A stretch of 27,832 nucleotides of DNA. Source: UBA9647 sp035506075. Its GTDB lineage: Bacteria > Bacteroidota > Ignavibacteria > UBA10030. Of the stretch, positions 7,262 through 16,814 are shown one piece after another (the first letter of the stretch is position 1; each line of letters begins with the position of its first letter). The translations under genes were made by a program, and so were the position numbers. The stretch covers positions 1-27,832 of the forward strand of contig DATJQB010000266.1 of the NCBI GenBank assembly GCA_035506075.1, given 5' to 3'. The notes under the pieces were generated by a model, which was not told where the DNA came from, searched no databases, and was given only the letters and a program-made list of their open reading frames with translations.

Positions 7262-8338
7262 TTATTGTCTCTTGGGGGCGGCTGCTTCGCGTTTCTTGAG
7301 ATCGGCTTCGCGCGCCTTGAGCTCCTCTGACTGCTTGTTGAGTTTCTCCTCAAGCTTCTTCATCTCCGCGATCTTTGCATCAAGCTCTTTCTCATATTCA
7401 GCCTTGTCCCAATAACCGCGGTCTTCAAAATATCCTTTGAAGAACCAGTTATGCCGCAACGCTTCCATGTTCTCGTCGAATCGGTCAGCTCCATCACGTG
7501 CCGCTTCCGCCATCGCAATCCCTTTTCGGACTACAACCATGAGGCTGTCATAGATATCCCGCTCCACAAGCAAAGCCCCGAGCGTCCCTTCGCCATTGTT
7601 GATCTTTCCCACAATGTCCCTGACATTGACGACCGTGGAATCCACGTCAGCGACGAGTCTGTCGACGTTGTGTGTGATGCCGTAGAGATTCTCACTTACG
7701 CCGCTGACAAACTTTGGAATGTTCGCGAACTCCTCAGCGGTCTTACGAAGACTTGTATCTGCCTGCGCCGTGGCTCGCTTGAGGGCTTTGTAGACATCCT
7801 CATCGGTAATCAACTTGCCAAGTGTACCATGACCCGCGTTGACTGCGGCAAGGATCTTCGTAAACTCCGCAGTGGCAGCGCGCGTGTTTGCAATCATCCC
7901 CTGAGCATCCTCGATGATTGCAGACAGCCTGAACGGTTCCTTCCCAAGAAGGATGTCCCCATCGGCCGCCTGCTCCGAAGACGCGCTTCCGACACTCAAC
8001 GATACGAATTTACTGCCGACCAGCCCCTCCTGTTCGATGGAGGCATAACTGTCTTTCTTGATGAAGCTCTGAACATTCTTCCTCAGCTTGAGGTCGATCC
8101 GCACTTTGTTGTTCACCGGCGAAATGACGATCCGATCGACGATGCCAACATCGACCCCCGACAGACGGACGGAAGCTCCCGTACGCAGTCCCTCAATGGT
8201 CGTGAAATACGAACTCACGCGGAAGCTCTCGCGGAATAATCCTTCCTCCTTTCCGACAAGGAAGATCCCGACCACAACTGCTGCACAACCCAACACGATG
8301 AATATCCCGACCCGTATCAGCGATCCTCGCTTGTTCAT
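7262..8338 (-). CDS. mlaD: MlaD-like MCE-domain lipid-binding protein
   Basis: 358 residues. One N-terminal membrane helix (about 7-28) anchors it, with the bulk in the periplasm. Residues about 38-115 are an MCE domain (SYFTTIEGLRTGASVRLSGVDVG, then KVRIDLKL and GLVGSKFVSL). MCE proteins form hexameric rings that carry phospholipids between inner and outer membranes. It is longer than E. coli MlaD (about 180 residues). The extra part is mostly helical and ends in a highly charged coiled coil (about 312-358, rich in KLEEKL/EELKAREADLKKRE), as in many MCE proteins of non-proteobacterial Gram-negatives. It begins 15 bp after the ATPase gene and follows the permease and ATPase in an E-F-D order. 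No MlaC or MlaB genes are adjacent. Confidence 0.93.
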   Translation of the reverse strand: MNKRGSLIRVGIFIVLGCAAVVVGIFLVGKEEGLFRESFRVSSYFTTIEGLRTGASVRLSGVDVGIVDRIVISPVNNKVRIDLKLRKNVQSFIKKDSYASIEQEGLVGSKFVSLSVGSASSEQAADGDILLGKEPFRLSAIIEDAQGMIANTRAATAEFTKILAAVNAGHGTLGKLITDEDVYKALKRATAQADTSLRKTAEEFANIPKFVSGVSENLYGITHNVDRLVADVDSTVVNVRDIVGKINNGEGTLGALLVERDIYDSLMVVVRKGIAMAEAARDGADRFDENMEALRHNWFFKGYFEDRGYWDKAEYEKELDAKIAEMKKLEEKLNKQSEELKAREADLKKREAAAPKRQ

Positions 8339-8353
8339 GTTCGCCCCCTTCGG

Positions 8354-9070
8354 CTATTCAAAGAAGCTGTGAACGGTTGGATCTTCAGAGTGCGCCAGCT
8401 CGTCGAGCGTCCCGCTGGGATGCAGCGTCCCGTCATGCAAGACAGCCGCTGCATCCGCAATGATCCGGGCACATAGCATGTCGTGCGTCACGGCAATCGA
8501 CGTTGGCTGGTATTGTTCCTGCAAATTCTTGATGAGGATGCTGATCTCACGGGATGTGATCGGATCGAGCCCTGTGGTGGGTTCATCGTAGAGCATGATA
8601 CCCGGGTTCGTGATGAGCGCCCTCGCCAGGCCGACTCGTTTCTTCATCCCACCCGAGAGCTCCGACGGCATCTTGTCGATCGCGTCCACGAGACCAACGA
8701 GTCGAAGCTGCTGCACAATGCGAGCTTCGAGCTCGTCCTTGCCAAGTGATTCCTGCCGCATCAGCGGAAATGCGAGGTTCTCCCGCACGCTCATAGAATC
8801 GTACAACGCAGCCCCCTGGAAGAGGTACCCCATGCCCATCCTCAGATGATTCAGGTTGCGTCGGCTCATGCCGACGAGTTCAGCGCCGCCGATGCGCACA
8901 CTCCCCGCATCCGGCACAATCAAGCCGACAAGAATCTTCAGCAGCACGCTCTTTCCCATCCCGCTCTTACCGAGAATGACGAGCGTTGACCCTTTCTCCA
9001 CATCCAGGTCTACCGAACTGAGAACGCGCTTCTCTCCAAAAGATTTCGAAACACCCCTGGTCTCGATCAT
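8354..9070 (-). CDS. mlaF: MlaF-like ABC transporter ATPase (lipid transport)
   Basis: 238 residues from the ATG at 9070, which overlaps the mlaE-like stop (ATGA). An ATG two codons earlier (9076) is the alternative. The frame is open to 9205 but that part lies inside the permease gene. Walker A GKSGMGKS at 34-41, ABC signature LSGGMKKR at 138-145, and Walker B with catalytic Glu IMLYDEP at 158-164, then TTGLDP. The LSGGMKKRVGLARA form and strong conservation place it in the MlaF/Ttg2A group. It powers the MlaE-like permease and MlaD-like MCE ring in moving phospholipid across the envelope. Confidence 0.95.
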   Translation of the reverse strand: MIETRGVSKSFGEKRVLSSVDLDVEKGSTLVILGKSGMGKSVLLKILVGLIVPDAGSVRIGGAELVGMSRRNLNHLRMGMGYLFQGAALYDSMSVRENLAFPLMRQESLGKDELEARIVQQLRLVGLVDAIDKMPSELSGGMKKRVGLARALITNPGIMLYDEPTTGLDPITSREISILIKNLQEQYQPTSIAVTHDMLCARIIADAAAVLHDGTLHPSGTLDELAHSEDPTVHSFFE

Positions 9071-9870
9071 GGCCATACGAGCACCGTAAGCTTCACAAGC
9101 ACCATGTCGACGAAGATGATGAGCATCGATGAAAGAACAACCGCGGTTGTCGCCGCCTTGCCAACACCCGCTGTCCCGCCCTCTGCATGATATCCCTGAT
9201 GACACCCGACGATGCCGATGACAAATCCGAAGATTGCCGTTTTAGCGAGACCCGGGACGAGATCGGCAAATGTGAGCGACTGTACCACACTATCCCAGTA
9301 CAAGCGCCACGACATGCTTGATTCGATCGCGACCGCCACATATGCGCCAAACAGGCCCACGGCGTTTACGATGGCAGTCAGCAGCGGCTGGAGGAGGACG
9401 CAGGCAAGCACCCGCGTAACAACGAGGAACTTGTACGGGTCGATGCCCGACACCTCCATCGCCTCGATCTGCTCTGTCACGCGCATCGATCCAAGCTCAG
9501 CACCAATGCCGGAGCTCACTCTGCCTGCAACAATGAGCGCCGTGATGACAGGTCCCAGCTCGCGTACAAACGAGATTGCCACCATTGCCGGGAGAAAGGA
9601 ATCGGCCCCGAACCTGAACAACGTCGGCCGCGTCTGCATTGCGATGATGAGTCCCACAATAAAACCTGTGATGCCCGCCAACGGCAGCGAACGCGACCCC
9701 AGTTCGTCAAGGTGACGCCGGATCTCTGCGGGTTCATACGGGGGCAGAAGAACCGAGGGGAAAAACCGGAACGAGAAGATAGCGAGGCTTCCTGCACGTT
9801 CAAAGAACCGCGCGATCCCATCCACAAATGAATGAACCTGACCGGCATCATGTGTGATGGATCTGTTCAT
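9067..9870 (-). CDS. mlaE: MlaE-like ABC permease (lipid transport)
   Basis: 267 residues, the usual MlaE length, with about five hydrophobic helices. Recognisable family segments are LPLAGITGFIVGLIIAMQTR, VRELGPVITALIVAGRVSSGIGAELG and EQIEAMEVSGIDPYKFLVVTRVLA. The last is the highly conserved EQI-A-EVMG-like coupling region of the MlaE/TtgB2 family. It begins 10 bp after the RACo-like gene and its stop overlaps the ATPase start, so the permease, ATPase and MCE protein form one transcription unit, possibly with the corrinoid activator upstream and hypE downstream. Confidence 0.95.
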   Translation of the reverse strand: MNRSITHDAGQVHSFVDGIARFFERAGSLAIFSFRFFPSVLLPPYEPAEIRRHLDELGSRSLPLAGITGFIVGLIIAMQTRPTLFRFGADSFLPAMVAISFVRELGPVITALIVAGRVSSGIGAELGSMRVTEQIEAMEVSGIDPYKFLVVTRVLACVLLQPLLTAIVNAVGLFGAYVAVAIESSMSWRLYWDSVVQSLTFADLVPGLAKTAIFGFVIGIVGCHQGYHAEGGTAGVGKAATTAVVLSSMLIIFVDMVLVKLTVLVWP

Positions 9871-9880
9871 TCTGCTGGCC

Positions 9881-11422
9881 TCAGTTGATCGGACGCTGCG
9901 GCGATGAGTCCGGGACTTCAGGGAACAGCATCTCCGTCACGAAGATTTCCTGAAACTCCTCGTCCAAATTCAATGCAACATGCCGGCCGAGCGAAGCGAT
10001 CCGCGCATAGATCGCGGGATCGGGCTGAAACAGCGCAAGCTTTGCTCCGAGCAGCGCAGTGTTGCCTGCCGGCTTGATTTTTTCCGGAGGAACCGGGAGA
10101 AGCCCGAGGCGGTAGGCGTTTGCCCGATCGATATAATTCCCAAATGCGCCTGCAAGAGAAACGTTCGTGATGTCTGCCACCGATTTCCCAAGATTCTTCG
10201 CAAGGATCTGCACTCCTGCAGCGATTGCCGCCTTGGCAACCTGGAGTTCCCGGATATCCCCTTGAGTGAGTTGCACGGGAGAACTGACATCAAACACCCC
10301 GCTCTCCGTCACTATTTTGCCATCCTCCCGGATCTCCTTCGACTGCAACCCTACGGCGATCGCGTCCACCAACCCGCTGCCGCAGATCCCTCTCGGCTCG
10401 ACATTGCCAATCACTCTGCATTCACGGCCAGCGCCGTTGCCGGAGACTTGCACGATCGCTCCGGTGGTCGCTCTCATGCCCATTGAAATGCACGATCCTT
10501 CAAACGCCGGCCCGGCGGCTGTGGAACAGAACAGGAACCCGTCACGATTGCCCACCACGATTTCGCCGTTGGTGCCCAGATCGATGAGCGCAACCAGCTC
10601 CTGGCTCGTATGAAGGTTCGTCGCAAGGATGCCGGCGAGGATATCGCTCCCGACAAAACTTCCCAGGCACGGCAGGAAACGCACTTCCCCATTCCCGACT
10701 GATTTCCATCCAAGTGCGGATGGATGAAACACCTGCATCCCGATCAGACGAGACTCGAACGGGTACTGAGATAATGGATTGACATCGAGACCGCAGAAAA
10801 GATGATGCATCACTGTGTTGCCCACGATCACCACGTCCTGGACCAGACCCGGCTCTATCTTCGCAGAGGCAATGAGCTTCCCAACCAGTCCGTCGAGTTG
10901 CGAACGGATCGCGGATTCAAGATCAGGCTGAGCTTTCTCGGTTACCGCATTGAACACGCGGCTCATGACATCAGCGCCAAACCGCCCCTGATCGTTCAGC
11001 GCAGTCTCCACCGCCAGGACGTGACCGGTCTTCAGGTCCAGGAGTTGTGCTGCCAGAGTTGTCGTTCCTAAATCGATGGCAATGCCATATCCCTCACGAG
11101 GGACAAACTCGAAGCTCGTGTCATCTGCGAGTATCTTCGCTTCCCATTGGGCCAACTCGAGCGTCAAATCCTCCGTGGCACTGCACCGGCACGCCAAGCG
11201 CCATCCTTCACCCGCCTCCTTGCGTGAGAGCATGTTTTCCTGCTCTTCCGTCAACGGAAGATGTCCCTCGATCACTTTGACCTTGCAGCCTTCGCAGATG
11301 GCGTTGCCGCCGCAAGGGAATTCGACACCGTATGGGAACAGAACGTCGCGCAGCGGAGTGCCACGCTTCACGGTGATTTCATGACCAAGGGGCAATAGAG
11401 TTATGCGGACATTCTCAGGCAT
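9881..11422 (-). CDS. RACo-like corrinoid activator: 2Fe-2S ferredoxin plus ASKHA ATPase domain
   Basis: 513 residues. The N-terminal about 90 residues are a plant-type 2Fe-2S ferredoxin: C37, C43 and C46 in PCGGNAICEGC, then C78 (C80 nearby). From about residue 109 comes an ASKHA-type ATPase fold with GIAIDLGTTTLAAQLLD, VIVGNTVMHHLF, LIDLGTNGEIVVG, the GICGSGLVDA loop and the C-terminal SLAGAFGNYID. This matches the DUF4445/RACo family, which uses ATP and a low-potential electron to reduce inactive Co(II) corrinoid proteins to Co(I) so that they can accept methyl groups. RACo proteins I know are somewhat longer; this one is compact. No corrinoid-binding protein is in the window, although two URO-D/MtaA-fold genes lie upstream. 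The family call is firm, the substrate unknown. Confidence 0.9.
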   Translation of the reverse strand: MPENVRITLLPLGHEITVKRGTPLRDVLFPYGVEFPCGGNAICEGCKVKVIEGHLPLTEEQENMLSRKEAGEGWRLACRCSATEDLTLELAQWEAKILADDTSFEFVPREGYGIAIDLGTTTLAAQLLDLKTGHVLAVETALNDQGRFGADVMSRVFNAVTEKAQPDLESAIRSQLDGLVGKLIASAKIEPGLVQDVVIVGNTVMHHLFCGLDVNPLSQYPFESRLIGMQVFHPSALGWKSVGNGEVRFLPCLGSFVGSDILAGILATNLHTSQELVALIDLGTNGEIVVGNRDGFLFCSTAAGPAFEGSCISMGMRATTGAIVQVSGNGAGRECRVIGNVEPRGICGSGLVDAIAVGLQSKEIREDGKIVTESGVFDVSSPVQLTQGDIRELQVAKAAIAAGVQILAKNLGKSVADITNVSLAGAFGNYIDRANAYRLGLLPVPPEKIKPAGNTALLGAKLALFQPDPAIYARIASLGRHVALNLDEEFQEIFVTEMLFPEVPDSSPQRPIN

Positions 11423-11558
11423 ATTCTGAACAGAGTTCGATGGTGATGGGACGACAACAGATAGTACTCATTATTGTCCACTTTTGAAATCTGCTGCGAC
11501 ACCTACGGGGCGACGAAGAGAAATAGCTCCTTTTGAACATGAAGGAACGTTCATTTCT

Positions 11559-12923
11559 TCATCGCTCAGTCCTGTCGGCGGGGATTGATTGTTCCGGCTT
11601 CTGTCCCGCTGAGAGCTTCCGAAGCAGAAGGAACACGGGGTAGCCGGCGAGGAGGATCGCGGCGCCGACGTAGAGCGATTCCGGCTGCGTCACGATGACG
11701 TTACCTGTGATGAAGAGGAGGAACAGGACAAAGATCGCCGGGAGGACCGGATAGAACGGAACTTTGTATGCAGTTCCACTGGGTGAGGTGATTCCCCGCC
11801 GACGCAGCACGAAGACCGTCGAGGCAACGAGCGCATTGTTGAGCGTATCAAAAATCATGACGTAGTTCACCAGCCGCTCGAATGTTCCGAGGAAGATAAT
11901 CGACAGCAGGATGGTTCCACCGAAGAAAAGAAGTGTGAATTCCTGCGTCTGCGTTTTGGGATTGACCTTCATGAAGATTGAAGGCAAAGCGCCGTCTTGC
12001 GCCATCGCGTAGTACGAACGAGGAATCTGCATCAATGTAACATTGACGAATCCCAATGCAGAGAGGAAGATTGCGATCGAGACCAGCAGATAGGCCGATT
12101 GTCCGAAACACACTTTCGCAACCTCAGCTGCAACGAGCTTCGCTCCTGCAACGCCTTCGATCCCAAGGACACTGACGTACGCCGTGTTGATGAGGAGGTA
12201 CAAGCCTATGATGATCGCGATGCCGAAGAAGATCGCCCGGGGCATGTTCCTTTCCGGCTCCTTGATGTCGCCGCCGAAATTGAGCGTGCACTGATATCCG
12301 CCATAAGTGTAAAAGACTGAAATCAGTCCGATTCCAAGCGCAAGCCAGAATTGATCGTGAACCAGAATCGCAGGGGCCTGGGCCGGTTTGACGCCTGCGT
12401 ATGTGAACGCAACGAAGCCGAGCATCAGGATCATGCCGATCTTAATCAGCGTGAGAATGTTCTGCGTCCATGCTCCCGTCTTGATGCCGATATAGTTGAC
12501 GGCCAGCAGAACGAAGACAAGTCCGGCAGCAGTCCATTGGGTGACCACCGGCGATTGCATCTCTTTCGGGAGAACGATGGGCAGCAGGTACTCGGCGCCG
12601 ATGAGAGCAACGCCGGCGCCTCCGGCACCGTTGACGATTGTTACGTTTGACCAATTCAACATGAACGCCACGGAAGGATGGTAGCACTCGGCCACCACCT
12701 TGTAGAACGCCCCAGGCTTGGGAAATCGGGAACCCACCTCGGCGAAGGTGAGCGCTCCGAGCAGACTGATAAATCCTCCGAGAATCCAGGCGGAGAAGAA
12801 AATCCACGTCGTTCCGGTGGACGATGCGACCATCGCAGGAGTACGGAATATGCCAATGCCGATAACGAGGCTTACCACGATCATCGTTGCGTCGAACGTC
12901 GAGAGCTTTGCTTTTATACTCAT
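11559..12923 (-). CDS. APC-family permease (amino acid or other solute)
   Basis: 454 residues with about twelve membrane helices. The first-helix motif VIGIGIFRTP (about 21-30) is diagnostic for the amino acid-polyamine-organocation superfamily, and the helix-6 region FYTYGGYQCTLNFGGDIKEPERNMPRAI fits the LAT/basic amino acid branch. It starts 12 bp after the alpha-L-rhamnosidase stop with GAAGGTGAT as ribosome site, so it is co-transcribed with the rhamnose genes. The substrate cannot be named. APC transporters usually carry amino acids, so either the operon includes an amino acid uptake step or this member carries something else. No RhaT-, MFS- or ABC-type rhamnose importer is present nearby. 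Confidence 0.92.
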   Translation of the reverse strand: MSIKAKLSTFDATMIVVSLVIGIGIFRTPAMVASSTGTTWIFFSAWILGGFISLLGALTFAEVGSRFPKPGAFYKVVAECYHPSVAFMLNWSNVTIVNGAGGAGVALIGAEYLLPIVLPKEMQSPVVTQWTAAGLVFVLLAVNYIGIKTGAWTQNILTLIKIGMILMLGFVAFTYAGVKPAQAPAILVHDQFWLALGIGLISVFYTYGGYQCTLNFGGDIKEPERNMPRAIFFGIAIIIGLYLLINTAYVSVLGIEGVAGAKLVAAEVAKVCFGQSAYLLVSIAIFLSALGFVNVTLMQIPRSYYAMAQDGALPSIFMKVNPKTQTQEFTLLFFGGTILLSIIFLGTFERLVNYVMIFDTLNNALVASTVFVLRRRGITSPSGTAYKVPFYPVLPAIFVLFLLFITGNVIVTQPESLYVGAAILLAGYPVFLLLRKLSAGQKPEQSIPADRTER

Positions 12924-12935
12924 ATCACCTTCACT

Positions 12936-15683
12936 CTAATCAGTACGGACTTGATGCGATCCGCGGTGAGTGTGGAAATGGTACGATCCACTTCCGGTCG
13001 TGAAGAGAACGGTCGGACCTTGTTTGCCGTTACATGTCACTGCGGGGAGAGGCACGGCAGATGTCACATCCGGTCCCCAGAGAATCGTGTCAGATTCCTC
13101 CACGACATCATCCACCCGGTCAAGAGGGATTCGCACGATTCCTTGGCTGCCAACCGGAACCGTAATGTCAACGACCATCTCGTCCGGGTCTCGTTTCCAA
13201 TTGAGCGCGGCCACCCCGCGGACGGTCTCGACCGACGCGCTTGCACTCGTCAGCCCGGCAAACGCTGGCGGAGCATAACCGATGCGCTTCCAGCCAGGCT
13301 CGATTACAGAAATTCCGGCGACCACCCTGTAGAACCAGGCGTCGACACTCCCCAGCATGATATGATTCTGCGAGTTCATTCCTCCGCCGGTGATCTTTTC
13401 CCATCTCTCCCACAACGTCGTCGCCCCTTCTTCCACCATGTATCCCCATCCCGGATACGTGCGTTGAGATGCCACCTTGTAGGCCGTTTCCGCATGGCCA
13501 TAGTCCGTCAAGACATCCAGAATGTACTTCGTCCCAAGAATGCCCGTATCCAGGTGAAAATCCTGATCCGCGATAACACTCTGCAGCAGCCGATCCAAAA
13601 CATGTGCCGTGAAATCTTCCGGAACCATCTTCAAATGGAGTGGCAGGAGGTTGGACGTCTGCCCGGCCGCCCGGTCAACCGGCGCAAATCTGTTTACGAG
13701 ATACTCACCATCTCGCAGAAACCGTCGATTGAACGCGTCCTTGATACCCGCGGAGAGTTCCTCGAGCTCTTGTTGCTCCCTGCTGCGGCACAGGATTCCA
13801 GCGATCCTCGAAAGAAGAAGTGCATCATGATAGAAGTACCAGGTAGACGTCAGCTCGACTGGAGTTCGTTTTGGTGCAATGCTCCCCGGCGGGCACCAGT
13901 CGCCGTATTTCCCGAGAGTCTCGATAACCAACCCGGTCGAATGTGCCTTTAGAAAGTCCACGTACTTCTTCATAGCATCGAAGTGATGATCGAGAATTCG
14001 TTTTTCGCCGTAGAACTGATAGTGCTCCCATGCAATTGAAATGAACGCCGAGCTCCACGCCGGGTCTGCCGGGTACAGGCGTCCGGTATAGGGCGGCACC
14101 ACGTCAGGAAGGCTGCCATCCATCCGCTGCGCAAGCGCGATATCTTTCAGAAACTTGGTGTAGAATGCAGCCATGTTGAAATTGAACATCGATTCTTCGG
14201 CCGCGAGGTGAGCATCACCAAGCCAGCCGTGCCTCTCATCCCGTTGACAGCAGTCGGTCGGGATGCTCATGAGGTTCGAGAGCTGGCCGCGGAGCACGTT
14301 CGCATGAATCCGGTTCAGCAATGCGTTGGAACAGGTCAAAGTCCCAACCTGCTCAACATCGCTGTGAACAACACACCCCTCGACCGACAGGATCTTGATC
14401 CCAACAGGCGAAGCCGAGATGCTGGCGTACCTGAACCCATGATACGTGAACCGCGGTTCATACCATTCCGGGCTGTCTCCTTTGAGAATGTAAACATCAG
14501 TGGCTTCCGCAGCCTGGTTGGGAGAAGTATTCAAAGCGCCGTCGTCATGAAGAAGTTCGGCGTGATGTATCGTTAGCTCTGTTCCACGCTCCCCCTTCAC
14601 ACATACCCTCAACCAGCCCGCACAATTCTCGCCAAAATCGAAAACAGTTGTGCCATCGGGCAGCACCGTCTGATGCACGGGAGTGATTCGCCTGGCGACA
14701 CGAATCGGCGGAATCAGTTGTGACGCGGGATGCGCGGCCGAAACCTCCGTGGCGTTGGACCACGACGAATCGTCTGCTCCTACCTCGTCCCACCCATGCT
14801 CCTCAAGCCTGGCGTCGTACCTCTCACCAAAGTACAACCCGTTCTGTTGCAGCGCCCCGTGACTCACCTTCCAGCTTCCATCAGTAACGAAATGTTGGTT
14901 TGATCCATCAATGTACTCGACGAGAATTTGCACGATTCCCCGCGGGTGCCCATAGCCGTAGTTCCTGATGTGCCGGCCGTTTCCGAGAATCATCCCTACG
15001 ACGAACCGCCCTGTGCGGCGGGTTTCCGCCGACGCCGCGAGCTGATCGACAATATCATATGTCGAGTAGAGAGCGAGTCTGGAATAATCGGTTTGTGCAG
15101 GGTCGAGCACGCGATCTCCAACCTTCTGTCCATTGACACTCAGCTCGCAGAAACCAAGTCCAGAGACGAATGCACGCGCCCTTTTGACCGGCTTGGCCAA
15201 CATGAACTCCCGGCGGCAGTAGATAGCGTGAGCGTTGATATAATCGCCGAGATATTCTCCGAGAAGAGTCGTGCCTGGGGAAGTATGTTCCCGGCAATCC
15301 GCCTTCGTGATCCAGCTTGCCTGCCATTGATCGTCTTCGAGGAAACCCATCTCGAAGGACGCGATTTCGCTCCAGGAACTCATATTGCCCGCGTTGTCGC
15401 CCCATTGCACGCGCCAAAAGATCTGCTGAAAAGAATGAAGAGAGACGCCGGAGTACTCGAGGCCGCAGGACACATCCTCCGTGATCAGCCCGGTGTCCCA
15501 CAGGTCTCCGAAACCATCGTCGGCGGTTTGACGTGAGGATGCTACAATGACGCGTGCTGCACTTGATGAGCTTGATCTCACGGGATGTGTGAGCACCCAG
15601 GAAAGCCGCGGGCGTCTGACATCGACGCCCAGCGGATTCTCAAGATATTCACATCGGAGTTTTATCGGTGGCGGAATCGTCAC
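12936..15683 (-). CDS. GH78 alpha-L-rhamnosidase
   Basis: 915 residues, a usual GH78 size. It hydrolyses terminal alpha-L-rhamnose from plant glycosides or polysaccharides. The N-terminal Ig-like and beta-sandwich domains (starting LRCEYLENPLGVD and including WRVQWGDN, GLGFCELSVNGQKVGDRVLDP) precede an (alpha/alpha)6 catalytic barrel. The barrel has CCQRDERHGWLGD (478-490), carrying the substrate-binding Asp/Glu of GH78, and EEGATTLWERW (751-761), with the probable catalytic Glu. A C-terminal beta domain closes the chain. I see no signal peptide, so the enzyme appears cytoplasmic and would act on imported rhamnosides. The start is a GTG with GGAAGAG about 9 nt upstream; there is no better ATG in frame. 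The gene lies between a URO-D-family gene and the APC permease. Confidence 0.95.
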   Translation of the reverse strand: MTIPPPIKLRCEYLENPLGVDVRRPRLSWVLTHPVRSSSSSAARVIVASSRQTADDGFGDLWDTGLITEDVSCGLEYSGVSLHSFQQIFWRVQWGDNAGNMSSWSEIASFEMGFLEDDQWQASWITKADCREHTSPGTTLLGEYLGDYINAHAIYCRREFMLAKPVKRARAFVSGLGFCELSVNGQKVGDRVLDPAQTDYSRLALYSTYDIVDQLAASAETRRTGRFVVGMILGNGRHIRNYGYGHPRGIVQILVEYIDGSNQHFVTDGSWKVSHGALQQNGLYFGERYDARLEEHGWDEVGADDSSWSNATEVSAAHPASQLIPPIRVARRITPVHQTVLPDGTTVFDFGENCAGWLRVCVKGERGTELTIHHAELLHDDGALNTSPNQAAEATDVYILKGDSPEWYEPRFTYHGFRYASISASPVGIKILSVEGCVVHSDVEQVGTLTCSNALLNRIHANVLRGQLSNLMSIPTDCCQRDERHGWLGDAHLAAEESMFNFNMAAFYTKFLKDIALAQRMDGSLPDVVPPYTGRLYPADPAWSSAFISIAWEHYQFYGEKRILDHHFDAMKKYVDFLKAHSTGLVIETLGKYGDWCPPGSIAPKRTPVELTSTWYFYHDALLLSRIAGILCRSREQQELEELSAGIKDAFNRRFLRDGEYLVNRFAPVDRAAGQTSNLLPLHLKMVPEDFTAHVLDRLLQSVIADQDFHLDTGILGTKYILDVLTDYGHAETAYKVASQRTYPGWGYMVEEGATTLWERWEKITGGGMNSQNHIMLGSVDAWFYRVVAGISVIEPGWKRIGYAPPAFAGLTSASASVETVRGVAALNWKRDPDEMVVDITVPVGSQGIVRIPLDRVDDVVEESDTILWGPDVTSAVPLPAVTCNGKQGPTVLFTTGSGSYHFHTHRGSHQVRTD

Positions 15684-15755
15684 GCGTGCGGCTCTTCCTG
15701 CATAAGAACGTCGGTCCAGTTTGGCTTCTTCGACAGCGATGATCTCACGTGCTGC

Positions 15756-16805
15756 TCAAAGCCGTCCGTACTCATGGATCGTCTCGTACATCGCAACGAT
15801 GTTCGCCGTCGGCGTGATCGGCTGAAGGTTATGGCATGGCGCACAGATCCACCGCGCGCCGGAGAAAATGCGGATATTTTCAAGGACTTCGGCACGGACT
15901 TCTTCGACGGTTCCGAACGGCAGCGTCTGCTGGTTATCCATCGCCCCGTGAAAGATGATCTTCCGTCCGAAGTCACGGACCAGCCCCTCGCGTTCCATGC
16001 TCGCGCAGCGCCATTGGATGGGATTGAGAAGTTCGATACCCGAGATGTTGATAAGATCAGGGATCACCTCTTTGACATCGCCGTCAGTGTGATAGAAGAC
16101 CCGGATCCCGTAGCTCTTCGCGAGATCAGCCATCTTTTTCTGATTCGGCAGGATGTATTTCCGGATATCCTCGATGTTCATCAGCAGACCGCGCTGACCG
16201 CCGAGATCCTCTGCAAGATATGCGATGTCGATGATCCCGTTTCCAATTTCGAAGAGACGCTGATTCAGTTCGTAGTGATAGTTAAAGATGTGATCGAGCG
16301 CCGCTTCGAGCAGCTCCGGATATTCAAGAAAGTCCATGAGCCCCTGTTCCAGCCCGCGCAGTGCGCAGTAGAGAAGGAACGGTTCATATTCGCCGCACCG
16401 GACGAAGCGATGACGCGGGACATTCTTCACGATATCCCTGAACGCGTCGAAATCATGATCGGCGGCACTCGGCCATTTGTACGCGTGCACTTCCTCGACG
16501 GATGTGAATCCGGCCAGCGGGTGCGTATCGAACTCCTCGTAGCTGCCGGCGCCGTAATCCATGATTCTTCGGCGCAGCCCCCAGATATCCGCTTTTGGAT
16601 CGTCCGGATGGTGCAGTGTCAACCGCGGAGCTTCGATCTTCGTCACGCCGTCGATGTTGAGCTTGTTATAGACTCCTTCCAGGTCGCTGCAGCCAAGCTC
16701 CCTCTTCAACCTCTCGGTTACCTCATCTGTAGCCCAGTAGTCTGTGGGTATTCTGTCCGGCTTCTCGCCGGCGAATATTGCGAGCCAACGTTCTCGTGGT
16801 GTCAT
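15756..16805 (-). CDS. URO-D-superfamily protein (MtaA-like fold), not heme-pathway URO-D
   Basis: 349 residues. It opens with MTPRERWLAIFAGEKPDRIP, the standard start of the uroporphyrinogen-decarboxylase/corrinoid methyltransferase superfamily. It has the YHTDGDVKEVIPDLI strand-helix (238-252) and the C-terminal CAPCHNLQPITPTANIVAMYE (321-341). At the usual zinc site it has H239-T-D241 rather than H-x-C, with C321/C324 later, so the metal site differs from true MtaA/MtbA enzymes. It begins 9 bp after rhaA with a GAGGAG ribosome site, so it is coupled to rhamnose catabolism. Such genes recur beside sugar-utilisation enzymes, but I know of no proven reaction for this subgroup. Superfamily sure, activity unknown. 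Confidence 0.88.
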   Translation of the reverse strand: MTPRERWLAIFAGEKPDRIPTDYWATDEVTERLKRELGCSDLEGVYNKLNIDGVTKIEAPRLTLHHPDDPKADIWGLRRRIMDYGAGSYEEFDTHPLAGFTSVEEVHAYKWPSAADHDFDAFRDIVKNVPRHRFVRCGEYEPFLLYCALRGLEQGLMDFLEYPELLEAALDHIFNYHYELNQRLFEIGNGIIDIAYLAEDLGGQRGLLMNIEDIRKYILPNQKKMADLAKSYGIRVFYHTDGDVKEVIPDLINISGIELLNPIQWRCASMEREGLVRDFGRKIIFHGAMDNQQTLPFGTVEEVRAEVLENIRIFSGARWICAPCHNLQPITPTANIVAMYETIHEYGRL

Positions 16806-16814
16806 GCGTGCTCC

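Noticed and set aside
6073..7299. Plus-strand open frame of 408 codons
   Set aside because: Exact antisense of hypE; the protein has no recognisable motif and is rich in His/Arg/Cys as expected of a shadow frame.
11539..11562. Near-perfect 9-bp inverted repeat (ATGAAGGAA / TTTCTTCAT) at the permease stop
   Set aside because: One pair is a mismatch in the minus-strand RNA, it is AT-rich, and no T-run follows, so a terminator call is not supported.
12678..13952. Plus-strand open frame of 424 codons
   Set aside because: Antisense to the permease and rhamnosidase genes, with no domain features.
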